This document shows, one piece after another, positions 1 through 10,600 of a stretch of 35,367 bases of DNA (position 1 is the first letter of the stretch; every line of letters starts with the position of its first letter). Below the pieces are notes generated by a model that made no database searches, had not been told where the DNA came from, and saw only the letters and a list, made by a program, of their open reading frames with translations. Position numbers and translations under genes: made by a program. The stretch is from Endotrypanum monterogeii. Taxonomy: Eukaryota; Euglenozoa; Kinetoplastea; Trypanosomatida; Trypanosomatidae. The DNA lies in NCBI GenBank assembly GCA_000333855.2, contig CM007342.1, forward strand, positions 361,687 to 397,053, read 5' to 3'.

Positions 1-17
1 TATATATATATATATAT
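1..17. repeat. (TA)n microsatellite at window edge
   Basis: Perfect TA dinucleotide run, truncated by the left end of the window. The true length is unknown. Confidence 0.95.
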
Positions 18-1130
18 GATAGATATGAGAGGAGGGGGGGGGAGCCAGGCAACATCCACACACAATCATCGCCTCCCCTGCGCCCCCTCCTTTTTTTTCT
101 CCCTTTTTCTCCCATTCACCGTTCCAGTATTGTTTGTGCTCATCTGTTTTAAAATTTTATTTACATATTTTGTGAAGTGAGAGCTCCCTCTCAACCCTAC
201 CTCTGCTCTTCCTCCACTCCACCTGCCTCTCTCGTGTGCCTGATTAATATGCGTATACACACACATCTTCTTTTCCCTCAGCGTTAGATTGGTGGCGACT
301 TGTCGTAAACTCCTGCGGGGTATGTGAGGTGGGGGAGGCAAGGAGGTTTGTCTTCATGATGTCAACATCGCCCCGTGCGAACTGAGCCTGACTGCATTAC
401 GCAAGCTCATGCATTTCTCCTTCTAGGTGCGTACGCCCTGGGGCTGTGCGTCAATGCAGGAGGCATCTTCGCCCTTCTTCTCTCCTCTCCTCTCCTCTTC
501 TCTGCTAGTAGATGATTGCTACAGATGATGCACCACATATGTTTTCTCTGATACGCCCTCCAACTCTCCCTCTTCACCGACACGCACGCACGCAGAGGTC
601 GTACCAACGAGCAGTTTGCACATTGTATGTCTACCTAGGACTAGAAATGCCCGGCTGGGTCTCGTCAGGCGGAGAGTGAGGGAGAGAAGAAAAAACAACA
701 GAGATAGAGGGTGGCGCGAGTGCGAGGGGCAGTCACAGTTGTTGTTGATCTTCACCTCAGCACCTCCGCCTCACTGCACTCTATCGCCCACAGGGAGGAG
801 GAGGTTCTCGACAAGGTGTGGGGGATCGATCACCTCTTTACGTTCAAGTTTCAAACTTCGCACAATGTACCTCTATGCATCAACATTTGAAATACATACA
901 TAAAAAAAAATAAATAATATATACATCGATAGCGAAAGCGTCAGAGGAGGGATACGCACATACATATCAAAGACAATGCGAAATTTCTGTACTCGAGTAC
1001 CATAGCCGTTACAAATGACGGATGTCGCCGCGCCACGCATCACAACTCCTCTCTCCCACCGCCTGCACTGGAGTTCATCATCTATTCGATGGCGTATGTC
1101 TCTACTACTGTTGCTTTCTTTTTTCACCCC

Positions 1131-1133
<3 letters not shown>

Positions 1134-1161
<28 letters not shown>
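1134..1161. repeat. (AT)n microsatellite
   Basis: Uninterrupted AT repeat of 28 nt. It follows a T/C tract (about 1100-1132) and lies about 365 nt upstream of the kinesin ATG. Confidence 0.95.
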
Positions 1162-1165
<4 letters not shown>

Positions 1166-1337
1166 AAGATATTTCACTTTGAGTTGCGCCCCAGTCTCTC
1201 CCCCCCACCCCCACCCCCACCCACCCCCCTCCCACGCGCACACACACGCAGACACTGCTCTCCTCGGGGGGATACAAGAGAGGGTGTACGTATATACAAC
1301 TCTTTATAGAGAGAAGGAGAGATTCATCCAGACGAGT

Positions 1338-1358
1338 CTTTTTTTTTTTTCGGGGGAG
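1338..1358 (+). promoter_or_regulatory. Predicted trans-splice acceptor for the kinesin mRNA
   Basis: A run of about 12 T (1339-1350) is followed by the first AG at 1357-1358. In trypanosomatids the spliced leader joins at the first AG after a polypyrimidine tract. Use of this site would give a 5' UTR of about 167 nt that contains the (CA)n tract but no ATG before 1526. A second tract at 1100-1132 is an alternative. Confidence 0.4.
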
Positions 1359-1431
1359 AGGGAGGGGGGCAGGGGGTTTCTCGTGCGCCTGGGGAGTGTC
1401 TTTGTGAGCGAAGTCATAGCTGGCTGCAGTG

Positions 1432-1462
1432 CACACACGCACACACACACACACACACACAC
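1432..1462. repeat. (CA)n microsatellite in probable 5' UTR
   Basis: CA dinucleotide run with one interruption near 1439. It lies between the predicted splice acceptor and the kinesin ATG, so it is probably transcribed into the 5' UTR. Confidence 0.9.
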
Positions 1463-1525
1463 GGTCAACTGAGGGACGAAACGAAACGGAGAACAAAGAA
1501 CATTGGAAAGGTAAAACACTTTCCC

Positions 1526-4500
1526 ATGACCACCGAGTGCTCGTCGATAGTGGTTGCCGTGCGCGTGCGGCCCTTTGCACCGAAGGAGGACTGTGCCTGT
1601 TGTACTGTTGTTGTCCCAGATAATACGACCATCAGTGTCTTCGACATTCCGGCGCTTATCCCGGGCACCGCAGGCGGTGGCTCCGCTGTCGGTGGTGCAC
1701 CTGGATGCACCAATGGCAATGACAGCGGTGTTTCGAATTCTTCTGTGACCGTGGGGTTGATAAGTAGCCCCGGTGGTGTGACGGGTGTAGGCAGGGGCAT
1801 GTGTTTCAACGCAACAGGCAACACTGATTTACCTCAACACTCGTACTCGTTCGATAAAATATTCTGGAGCGTGGCGCCGTCAGTGCTCCCTTTTCCCCCG
1901 CTGGACATGCTGGACGCGGTGGCGGAAGACGACAAAGGCGTTGGCAGTGGAGGTCGGCGGACGGTCAAGCTATCGACTACGGCTCGTCCAACCAAGACAC
2001 AGCGTCAACTCCTTTCACAATACAGAGCCGTCGCCAAGTATCTTCCTTGTTTTGCGCCCACACCGGTCTACGATGATCAGGAGCGTGTGTACGAGTTCAT
2101 CGGCCCGCGCATGTGCGAGGCTGCTATGTCTGGCTTCAACACGTGTCTTTTTGCATATGGTCAGACGGGCAGCGGAAAAAGCTACAGCATGATCGGTCCG
2201 ACCGACGCGTATACTGCCGTTACAAGTGCTGTTGCGTCGAGCAGTGGTAAGCCAAGCTCCAGTATTCCGGCGAGTCGGCACCACAGTCACACTTCGACGG
2301 TGACGGCGGAGCAGGGCATCATGCCACGCCTCTGCTCCGACCTATTTCGCCTGATGCGAGAGGAGCGTGAGATGGATGAGGGCGTCACTCACTCTATCGA
2401 GGTAAGTTTGCTTGAGATTTATTGTGAGAAGGTTCGCGATTTGCTTGCCGGCTCATCCTCTGTGGCGGCGAGCAACAGCAGCACCGTTGGCGCACCCGGG
2501 TCAGCGTGCGGCTCGCTTCGAGTTCGGCAGCATCCCTCTCAGGGCCCGTACGTGGAGGGGCTCTCACACGTCAAGGTGCGGGATGCAGATGCCGTGCTCA
2601 GGTACCTGGTCAGCGGCCTGCGCGAACGCGCGACTGCGGGGACGAACATGAACGACCACAGCAGTCGCAGTCACGCTATTTTACAGCTGCACATTGCGAA
2701 GGTCATATCCGAGACAGACGAGAACACGAGCAATATTGTTACCCGCACGCGGACATGCAAAGTGAACATGGTCGACCTTGCTGGCAGCGAGCGTGTCTCG
2801 CAGTCCGGCGTCTCGGGCGACCGCTTTGAGGAGGCAAGAAACATTAATCTCTCTCTCTCCACCCTCGGCCGCGTCATTCAACAGCTGTCCGAGAAGCAAG
2901 CTGGGAAGAATGTGATTCCCGCATATCGGGAGAGCGTCCTCACGTGGCTGCTTTCCGACAGTCTCGGTGGAAACAGTAAGACGCTTATGCTTGCCACCGT
3001 ATCCCCGAGTGCGCACTGCTACCAGCAGACGTTAAATACGCTGCGGTTTGCAGGCGTCGCCAAAAAGGTCGTTAACATGGCCATGGTGAACGAGGACCGG
3101 CATTTTCAGCAGCTCATCGGGGAGCTGCGGCGGCAAATCGTGCGGCTGACGTTAGAGCTCGAGAGCGGCAAAGCTGCGGAGGTGCATTTGGATAAAATCA
3201 ACGCGCTGAAGCAGGAGCGGGAGGCGCTGCTGGCCGAGAATGACGCGCTGAAAGTGAGGGTGACCTCCGCAGCCGACACGACAGTTCTCCAGTCCTTGCG
3301 CAGACATGTCAATGACCTCGAGGCGGAGAACGCGCAGCTCCGTCAGGAAACGAAAGCTTTGCAGGAGCGCATGCTGACGAGCACGGGTATACTGCGTGAA
3401 GAGGTGGCGCATCAGCGCGCAGAGCTTATACAACACAGGGAAACAGTTGCAAGGCGGGATGCGGAGGTGACAGACTGGGCGAACCGCTACCGAGCCCTCG
3501 TCATCAGCACTACGACACCGAGCACGGCAACGCTGAGCACCGCGAGTGTCGCTCGCAACATGGAAGGTAGCGTGAGGACTCCAGCAGCTGTGGCTAACAT
3601 AAAAGAAGTACAGCAAAGGCTCCATGAGGAGCTCAAGGAGGCAAGGACGAGGCTCCAGAAGGTGTCACAAGACCTTTCAGCTGCAGAGCGCGCGAGGCAG
3701 GAGGCTGTGGATGCGGCCAAAACAACGTCGATCGAGTTGGATGAGTACCAATTTCGCTATGAAGAGGCTAAACGACAGGTTGATGTGCTGCACGAGCGGC
3801 TGCACGGTGCGATGAGCTTACTGGATACGACGCAATGCGAGCTTCGTGCTCTCAAATCGCACAAAACGAATGAGACCGCCAAGACGCGTGCTGTCGAAGA
3901 TGCTCTAGAGGTTACTAGTGCAGCCAATGCCACGGCCGCTGCGCATCTGGAGCAGGTGCGCAGCGATTACTTGGAGGAAAAACAGCGTAATGTACAGCTG
4001 CTGCTCCGGTTGGCGCAGGTGGAGCAGGAGCGATCGTCAATGAAGCGTGTCATCACACAGCGGGAGACCGACACATGCGAACTAGAGCAACTCGTGCTGG
4101 AAGAGACGGAGACCTCTGAGCGGTACTATCTGCGTATGCGGTTTCATAGGTACGCTTGGGAGTTACAGTGTCAATTCATCACACAGATGTTTTACTTGCG
4201 CGACATGAGCAAACTTTGCCGGGGTAGAGAAAGCGGGATGTCCTCTTCCCCTAAAAGCCTCACTGCACAAGTCGCAGAACATTATTCGACTACGTGCGTA
4301 GACGACGACACTGCCGGTCGACACGCAGTCGAGGCCGCAGTGAAGCCGTTCCACTACGATCCTTCGTCCTCGAGCTCCCCCACGACATGGGTCGCGCACG
4401 AGGCCACCTTCAATGCGAAGCTGGTGGTCCTGCAACTCCTGTACGAATGCCAGTGCGAGGAGTCCCGGGCGCGCGCCACGGTAGAGAAGGAGTCTGCTGA

Positions 4501-5869
4501 GGATATGAGCAGAATACTTGGACAGAGGGTGCACCTGCATCAGATGACAGCAGCTGGTCTCGCTGCAAAACTCTCTGAGGTTGAGGATGCACATAAATCT
4601 CTGCACGAAATGGTCCAGTTTTATAAGCAACGGGTCAAGACACAGGAGGATGAGTACGCGGAGGAAGTCGCGCAGCACCAGAGTGACAGCAACACACTGC
4701 AGATCGCGGAAATGGATAGGATGCGGTTGCAGCGCAAGGTCAGTGCACTGGAGGAAGTGAACAGTGACCTTGATTCCAGTCGGAATTCGCTCATAACCAA
4801 GATGGCGCATCTGCAGGAGCAGTTGAGCATGTGGCAGGCACGGTGCACCGAAGCAGAGAAAATTTCAGTCCAAGTACAAAGCCTGCTCTTTCCCGGCTCG
4901 CCTGACAGTGCCGTGAGCAGTTCTGATGTACATATGCATGGGGAAGGTAACCCCGAGGGTGGCGACTCACCGCACCTATACAGCACCTACCCAGCGCTCA
5001 CAAGCAAAGCGCGAAAGGCTCAGGACGCGATCGAGGCGAAGTTGGCGCTGGAGAAGCAGTGCGAGGAATACCGTACAGAGCTCGGAGCACTGTGTGCGCA
5101 GATGGAGCAGCTGAGGTCCGAGAAGCAGACCCTTAAAGAACGCTTGGCCCGAAGTGATCAGGATCAGCAGAAAACCGAAGCACGTTTAACTCAGGCAAAC
5201 ACGCAGCTGGCGCAAGAAATCAACACGATTACCCGCGACTACGAATCGCGTATCAAACATCAGCAAACTATGATGGACACGCTGCGGCACGCGTTGGAGG
5301 AGGAGACTTCAACGGCAGATATCTGCCGGCAGTCGGCTCAGCGCGCGGAGGCTGCACGGCTGGCGCAAGAGGAGGAGCTCATAGCAGCTAGAGAGGCCTC
5401 CGAGGAGCTTCTTCGGCAGCAGCAGGCCATGTCAAAGAGGTATCTCGAGGTTCACGCAGAGGTGGATGAGCTCCGAACGCGCTACCACCAACTCGAGCGT
5501 CGACTCTTGGAGCTGAGGGAACACGAGCCGGAGCTTTTTGTGCTGCTGGAGAAGGGTCTTGGCGAGGACACCACCAGCTGGCTCGAGAAGGTGCGTAGTG
5601 AAAAGATGCGACTTGTGAAACAGCGGTTCGAGGCACAGCAGCTGAACTGTGAACTGCTGGAGCACGTTCAACATCGTAACACGCGACTGCGCGACGTGCA
5701 AAGGAGAATTACAAATGTTTCCTTCGCTGGTCAGGACTCTACAGGGGATGACAAAGTCCCGTCATATGATTCACAGCCTCCTCAAACGCCTGCCAACATT
5801 GTCGCCGAGGTGGATTATGAGCAGCTCGGGTGCACGCTCCGTGAAATGAGTCGTACACATCTGCGGTGA
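1526..5869 (+). CDS. Kinesin, N-terminal motor, kinesin-3-like head
   Basis: A microtubule motor ATPase of 1447 residues. The motor domain is at the N terminus (about 1-520). It has the first strand (IVVAVRVRPF, about 8-17), the P-loop GQTGSGKS (212-219), switch I NDHSSRSH (376-383), switch II DLAGSE (417-422) and a closing LRFAG helix (506-510). The segment ESVLTWLLSDSLGGNSKT and the neck beginning VNED recall the kinesin-3 group, but I see no FHA or PH domain, so it may be a kinetoplastid-specific class. After the neck come long coiled coils (about 525-840), a less charged middle (about 870-970) with a Ser-rich patch, and a second long coiled coil (about 975-1410). It is probably dimeric, with a cytoskeletal or flagellar role. 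The catalytic motifs are intact, so an active motor is expected. Large insertions sit after strand 1, before the P-loop and after it. The start is the first ATG downstream of the predicted splice site and places the first motor strand at residue 8. Confidence 0.95.
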   Translation: MTTECSSIVVAVRVRPFAPKEDCACCTVVVPDNTTISVFDIPALIPGTAGGGSAVGGAPGCTNGNDSGVSNSSVTVGLISSPGGVTGVGRGMCFNATGNTDLPQHSYSFDKIFWSVAPSVLPFPPLDMLDAVAEDDKGVGSGGRRTVKLSTTARPTKTQRQLLSQYRAVAKYLPCFAPTPVYDDQERVYEFIGPRMCEAAMSGFNTCLFAYGQTGSGKSYSMIGPTDAYTAVTSAVASSSGKPSSSIPASRHHSHTSTVTAEQGIMPRLCSDLFRLMREEREMDEGVTHSIEVSLLEIYCEKVRDLLAGSSSVAASNSSTVGAPGSACGSLRVRQHPSQGPYVEGLSHVKVRDADAVLRYLVSGLRERATAGTNMNDHSSRSHAILQLHIAKVISETDENTSNIVTRTRTCKVNMVDLAGSERVSQSGVSGDRFEEARNINLSLSTLGRVIQQLSEKQAGKNVIPAYRESVLTWLLSDSLGGNSKTLMLATVSPSAHCYQQTLNTLRFAGVAKKVVNMAMVNEDRHFQQLIGELRRQIVRLTLELESGKAAEVHLDKINALKQEREALLAENDALKVRVTSAADTTVLQSLRRHVNDLEAENAQLRQETKALQERMLTSTGILREEVAHQRAELIQHRETVARRDAEVTDWANRYRALVISTTTPSTATLSTASVARNMEGSVRTPAAVANIKEVQQRLHEELKEARTRLQKVSQDLSAAERARQEAVDAAKTTSIELDEYQFRYEEAKRQVDVLHERLHGAMSLLDTTQCELRALKSHKTNETAKTRAVEDALEVTSAANATAAAHLEQVRSDYLEEKQRNVQLLLRLAQVEQERSSMKRVITQRETDTCELEQLVLEETETSERYYLRMRFHRYAWELQCQFITQMFYLRDMSKLCRGRESGMSSSPKSLTAQVAEHYSTTCVDDDTAGRHAVEAAVKPFHYDPSSSSSPTTWVAHEATFNAKLVVLQLLYECQCEESRARATVEKESAEDMSRILGQRVHLHQMTAAGLAAKLSEVEDAHKSLHEMVQFYKQRVKTQEDEYAEEVAQHQSDSNTLQIAEMDRMRLQRKVSALEEVNSDLDSSRNSLITKMAHLQEQLSMWQARCTEAEKISVQVQSLLFPGSPDSAVSSSDVHMHGEGNPEGGDSPHLYSTYPALTSKARKAQDAIEAKLALEKQCEEYRTELGALCAQMEQLRSEKQTLKERLARSDQDQQKTEARLTQANTQLAQEINTITRDYESRIKHQQTMMDTLRHALEEETSTADICRQSAQRAEAARLAQEEELIAAREASEELLRQQQAMSKRYLEVHAEVDELRTRYHQLERRLLELREHEPELFVLLEKGLGEDTTSWLEKVRSEKMRLVKQRFEAQQLNCELLEHVQHRNTRLRDVQRRITNVSFAGQDSTGDDKVPSYDSQPPQTPANIVAEVDYEQLGCTLREMSRTHLR

Positions 5870-6413
5870 GGGGGTAGACGAAAGGAGGAAGAGGATGTGA
5901 TCTGTGCCATTTATCTTAGCTGTACCCTCAACTCTTCACCGCGCATGTGTCACGTTGCCTCTCTTATCCGGATGCTGATGTCCACATTTCTCATCTCGCA
6001 TTCGATCGCGCCTCCCGGGGGGGGGGGAATCAATGAGAGATGAGAGGGGCAGTTACCCAACTCATCTCTAACTAACCAAAGGGAATGTGCGCTTGGTCTC
6101 GCTTGTTTTTTTGTTTGTTTGTTTCTGTCACCTATGTCACCTTTATTCCACCTGACTTCCTATTTTTCGTGACAGCCTTGGTATTGATCTTGTTTGGCTC
6201 ATGCCACTGCTGGCCCATCTCTCTCTACCTGCCTGTCTCCTTCCTCCACTCATTTACCTCTCCTTGGGTGGATCAAGAATTGTAAAATTTTTTTTTCTTG
6301 CACGCGCTGTTGTTGTTGCTGTTGCACTGTGACATGGATGATCCCTTGTGTTTTAATGTTTTTTTTTCCTTCAAAAATGCATCTGCTCTGGTGTGTGTGC
6401 TTGTTTACATATA

Positions 6414-6434
6414 AATATATATATATATATATAT
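6414..6434. repeat. (AT)n microsatellite
   Basis: AT repeat followed by ATTT-type A/T-rich DNA to about 6447, in the spacer after the kinesin. Confidence 0.9.
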
Positions 6435-7130
6435 TTATTTATATATTTCTTTAATTCTACGTACATACGATTACGCTTATTGATCTTTTTTTTTCTCTGC
6501 TGCTCTTCCTCCTCTTTCCTGCTCCGACTTCTCCGATTGCGGATGAACTGGAGTTTATCGACCACCTCAGCTTGTGTGCTCTGCTTTGGTTGCCGGCTCT
6601 GTACATCAAATTTGTCTACCACTCTGAACCTTTAAAAAAAAAAGTTTTTTTTTCTTCCTTTCCTATTTGCATTTCGTTGCTGCTTCGGTCTCGTATTCTG
6701 CTGGAACTAAATTCTCTTCAACAGACTGCAGCAGTCACAAACGTTTTTTTTTTGGCATTTTGTGTATAATCACCCACTTATGTATACTGTGCTTGAAAAG
6801 ATCGCCCTGTTCTCCCTCTTCTCCCTCCTCCTCCCCATCCAACATGCATAGCCTTGTTCTTGTTCGACCGAAGGTCATCTAACCTTCGTGCTTTTATTTT
6901 TCTCTGCTATTTTTCACATCTTCCCAGTGGATACGCCCTCAGGGATAATGTAATCAATGCGGGCGTCAGGGACAGTGAGGACACTGCAGCCTCTAGCTTT
7001 TGTTGCCCCTTATTCCCAAGTCATCGCTTGCCGGGACCCGTCATCTCATCAGGTGCTGCTCCCACCTTTCTTTTATGAATGAAACATTAGCTTTCGGTAG
7101 GCACCTGCGCACGTACTCGCCCCCCTTCCG

Positions 7131-7133
<3 letters not shown>

Positions 7134-7164
<31 letters not shown>
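7134..7164. repeat. (AC)n microsatellite
   Basis: Uninterrupted AC dinucleotide repeat of about 31 nt in the spacer. Confidence 0.95.
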
Positions 7165-7167
<3 letters not shown>

Positions 7168-7487
7168 CATTGTCCTTGCCTCGAGCGAGGGTGTTGCCCA
7201 CGCTAGCTCGCATGGCCTATCTTCACCCTTCTTTCCGTCTGCCCATCATTTCCAAGCAATGAATGTGTGCGCGCATTTACGCCTATGCCGGAGTCAACTA
7301 CCGTCGTATGGTGGCCTTCACCCATTCCTCTCTATATCTCCTTCACTGCCTTGTCTGCTCGCATCCACATCCTGCGGCCCTCCCCCTCTCCGCACAAACA
7401 CGCACAAACACAAATACAAAAAAAAAAAACTTTACACAGAGCGAATCGTGTGCGCACTCAATTTGTGCAAAAGCCCCAGAGCTATAC

Positions 7488-7538
7488 ATATATATATATA
7501 TATATATATATATTACATATTATATATTATATATTATA
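7488..7538. repeat. (TA)n tract passing into TATTA-type repeats
   Basis: A perfect TA run (to about 7513) continues as imperfect TATATTA units to about 7538. It ends about 67 nt before the ATG of the NPR2-like gene. Confidence 0.9.
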
Positions 7539-7572
7539 GTTAGTGCTGCTCTTCGTCTGATTCGTTGTGCAG
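7539..7572 (+). promoter_or_regulatory. Predicted trans-splice acceptor for the NPR2-like mRNA
   Basis: A mixed T/C/G-rich stretch ends in CAG, with AG at 7571-7572, which would leave a 33-nt 5' UTR. Another candidate is the AG at 7438-7439, and an earlier T/C tract ends at the AG at 7255-7256. All of these keep the two short upstream ORFs at 7579-7616. Confidence 0.3.
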
Positions 7573-7578
7573 ATCTAC

Positions 7579-7616
7579 ATGTAGCGCCGATGCCACTGAG
7601 GGACAATGTCGTATAA
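7579..7616 (+). promoter_or_regulatory. Two upstream ORFs before the NPR2-like start
   Basis: An ATG directly followed by TAG (7579-7584) forms a minimal start-stop ORF. A second ATG at 7590 opens eight codons ending in TAA at 7614-7616, out of frame with and overlapping the main ATG at 7606. Such elements usually lower translation of the main frame. Their presence in the mRNA depends on the splice site being upstream of 7579. Confidence 0.5.
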
Positions 7617-10600
7617 CCACCCCACAAGTAGGGTGCTCAGCCCCAAGGCCACTGTCACTCGAACGCCAGACAGCGGTGCCAACAGTGACACACTTTTCCA
7701 GCTGGAGTGCGTGCTGTTATTTGCCTTGGATGTGGTAAAGGGGCCCTACATCCACAGCTGTGCGCCGACCAACCCACCGGAAGCGATTCAGTCGTTCTTA
7801 CAGTCTCCGGGAATGCTTTCCCCTTTCTCAGCTCTGGCCGCGGGTTGCCCGGGTGCGGCAGGGCCAAGAGTAGAGAAATCTTTCACCCAGTCGCCACCGC
7901 CACCGCAGGCGATCCGATCAAAGTCGCCAGCAGAGGTGTGCGTGGGTGGTGACTTGGGGTTGCCAGGGAGTGAGCCGTGCACAGCGGCCGGGCTAGCTGC
8001 CGACTCCTCTTCCTCGTCAGACCTGCGAACGCCACGGGTGCCATCACCAGCACCACCCCCGATGCCATTAGAAATGTCTACACTAGCCGCCACGATTGAT
8101 GTTTCTTCATCCTCGAAGCCGCCGTCGTTGCATCAAAGCTCTTGTACATCCTTGCTCAGTCAGCAACTCTTGTCTTCCCCATCTCTTTTGAAGCGCTCCA
8201 GTCCGGCTGCTGAATTATCAGACGCAGTATCAGGCGATGTAACCAGCGATCGCGTGCGCAATGGTGGACCCCCCTCGCTGCTGGCACAGCCTCGCTTCCT
8301 CAGGTTGAGCGACCCCACAACACCTGACGGCGCAAATACCTATGCGATGAGCATCAGCCGAACTAATCCTCTTGCTTCCGAGGACGGCTCCGTTTTTCCG
8401 GCCCCTACACAAACATTCGCGACTGAGTTGCATCAGCAGGCGCGGCAGCATATCCCGTTGGCGGGGGGCTCGTCCATGTCGGCGGAGTCTCAGTCGACCG
8501 GTGGTGGCGACATGTTCGCTCAGACTACCAATCCTAGCGAAAATGGGGGAGATTCTTCACTCCCCGATTCGAGGAACCACTGTGACCTGAACGGGGAGGT
8601 GCCGCATGCGGAGGAAGGCAAAGGCGGTGTAGATGGTGGGGTTTCCCTCATGGGCGAGCTAGGAACACTGGGTACAGCTGTAGCGGCAGTTGGTGCGTAC
8701 TCGTCCAGCACCTCCTCGGCGACCCGCACTCCTCTCCGAGTACCACCCGTGGCTGTCACCTATCCCTGCTTTGAGAGGAACAGTAGTGCAGCTGTATCGG
8801 GGGTGGCAGCCGAGAAGGCGACGGAGGCGGAGGGCCAGCAGCAGTTCCAGCACCACACTCGCCGCCACCTCACCCACCCTCTGCCCTCCTTTTCCCAGGG
8901 ATGGCCCTCACTGACTCTCTCGGCCATCGCAGCATCGACAGCAACAACGGCAACAGCAGCAGTTGACAGTAATAGCATGGGCGCCTCCATTGACGTATTC
9001 GTTCCAAGGTCCGAGTTCTGTCGCCGAGTTCTTTGGCTTTACCCGGCTGAGTCGGGGGTGCTCTTTCTGTACTACCCAGAAGATATTCCCGGAGAGCACT
9101 ACCAACGGAAGACGCTGCGTTATTCCCTCTGTTTCGTCTTCCGGGTCGATAGCAGGCGCATCACGATAGGCGACGGCTTACTTCATCAACTGGTACATCC
9201 CTACAGTGTCGTGCTCACCCATATCGCCGAGGAGCTGCGCGAGGCGGAGCTGAAGTATGCGTACATGCTTCGCGGGCTGCGCCATTCTACAATGGCATCG
9301 CCGCGCGCGTCTTCGATTTCCGCGCTAACGCCATCTATTCCCTCTCTTGCTCCTCCCAGAACATCGTCGCGCGTGGCTGCGCCACCGCTGGTAGCGTCTT
9401 CCACAGCCAGCGTGCTCGCTGCGTCCTCTCACGAGTTCGAGGATAGCTCTAGCCACTCACATGGGACGAGGGTCCCAGCGCGCCTCCACGGAGCACCCTC
9501 CAAAGCGGACACGCTCGCATGCCCTCGTACCACCGAGCAGGGCAACGGGACGGTTTTATCATCGGCGACAGCTAAGACAGGGACCTTAGTCGGCAATACT
9601 GCCCTCAACTTGCACTGTGAAGCATCGGCGTATCCCATTTCGGAGACTGCACCGGTGACGGACCACCGTGACGCTGTTGTCTCTGTGGGTGCATCATCAC
9701 AGCAGTTGGCGGCGGCAGCGGCAGGCGAGATTGGGCCACAGTGCTCCCGGGTGGAGGTGACTGGCTGCATATCAACATCATCGATGTCCCTGCACCAGCT
9801 CGGAGCTTCCTCACTGAATGTGAGGGTCGAAGCATCTGGGATCTCCGATGCCGTCGCGGCTAGCGCGACTGACGGAAGCGCCCCTCGGGAACCTGAGGGA
9901 GATGCCGGTGGCGTTCACAATCCCCCCGGTGGCGGGGACGGGCCGCTTGTGCAGGGGCTTCAATCGAGGCTCGCCCGTTCGTCGTCCGCAGCCGGAACTG
10001 CTGCGGCAGTCGAGGCGATGCAAACGGCTTTGCTACCTTACAGCAGCTCGTTTTCTCCACCTACGTTGGCCCAGAGCGACTCAAAGGCGGGCACCGCAGC
10101 GCTCCTCTCGGCGGATCCTGGAAGCTCCGTCCCGAGCTTAGGCGTCGCCGACGGCGGTGGGGACGCTGTCCGCTTCATCTCAACGTGCATTACCGACGTG
10201 GAGGCAGGAGACGAAACGACGGCAGTGCCGTTGTCGCTGCCTTTGCGCGGCCACACGGGGAGTGCGACTCCTGTTGCCTTTCCTCCTTGCACTGCTCGAC
10301 CGCAGCAACGAGAGGATGCAACGTGCTCGGGTCCAGACAACAGTGTTGCTTTCTCGTCATACAGCCCCGTTGCGGCGCCAGCCTCGTCTCCGCTTGTCAC
10401 TCTCAGTGGCACTCTGAGCCACCTACAAACGCAGCAGCAGCAGCAGACCTCCGCCGCAGGGGCCGCCTCCCCTGCCCCACCAACTGTGTTCTCGTCCAAC
10501 CACATGCCAACTTCGGCAATGGGTACAACTGGTACAGGGAGCTCTGCTGCCTCTCCGTCAAGTATGCACATCTTGAACGCTTTTATAACGCCGCCAACGG

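Larger units (their letters stand above)
1..1525. other. Non-coding leader upstream of the kinesin gene
   Basis: No frame here looks like a real protein. The longest ones translate microsatellites into Tyr-Ile or Thr-His runs or lie antisense. The stretch holds a (TA)n tract at the window edge, a G run near 33-42, a T/C-rich segment near 477-500, an (AT)n tract at 1134-1161, a C-rich block at 1201-1233, a T run at 1339-1350 and a (CA)n tract at 1432-1462. It is probably the spacer from an upstream gene plus the 5' untranslated region of the kinesin mRNA. Nothing shows whether transcription starts here or arrives from further upstream. Confidence 0.7.
5870..7605. other. Intergenic spacer, kinesin to NPR2-like gene
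   Basis: This 1.7 kb holds no credible gene. It is T/C-rich on the + strand, with an 11-G run (6017-6027), a TA tract (6414-6434), many T runs, an (AC)n tract (7134-7164) and a second TA/ATT tract (7488-7538). It should contain the kinesin 3' UTR, its polyadenylation sites, and the splice acceptor and 5' UTR of the next gene. Confidence 0.7.

Noticed and set aside
873..1580. Minus-strand open frame of 235 residues
   Set aside because: It translates the TA tract into Tyr-Ile repeats and the CA tract into Val-Cys repeats, and it overlaps the kinesin start.
5610..5640. GGTTCGA sequence as a tRNA T-arm
   Set aside because: It lies inside the kinesin coiled-coil coding sequence, and I found no cloverleaf around it. 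No tRNA was found in the spacers either.
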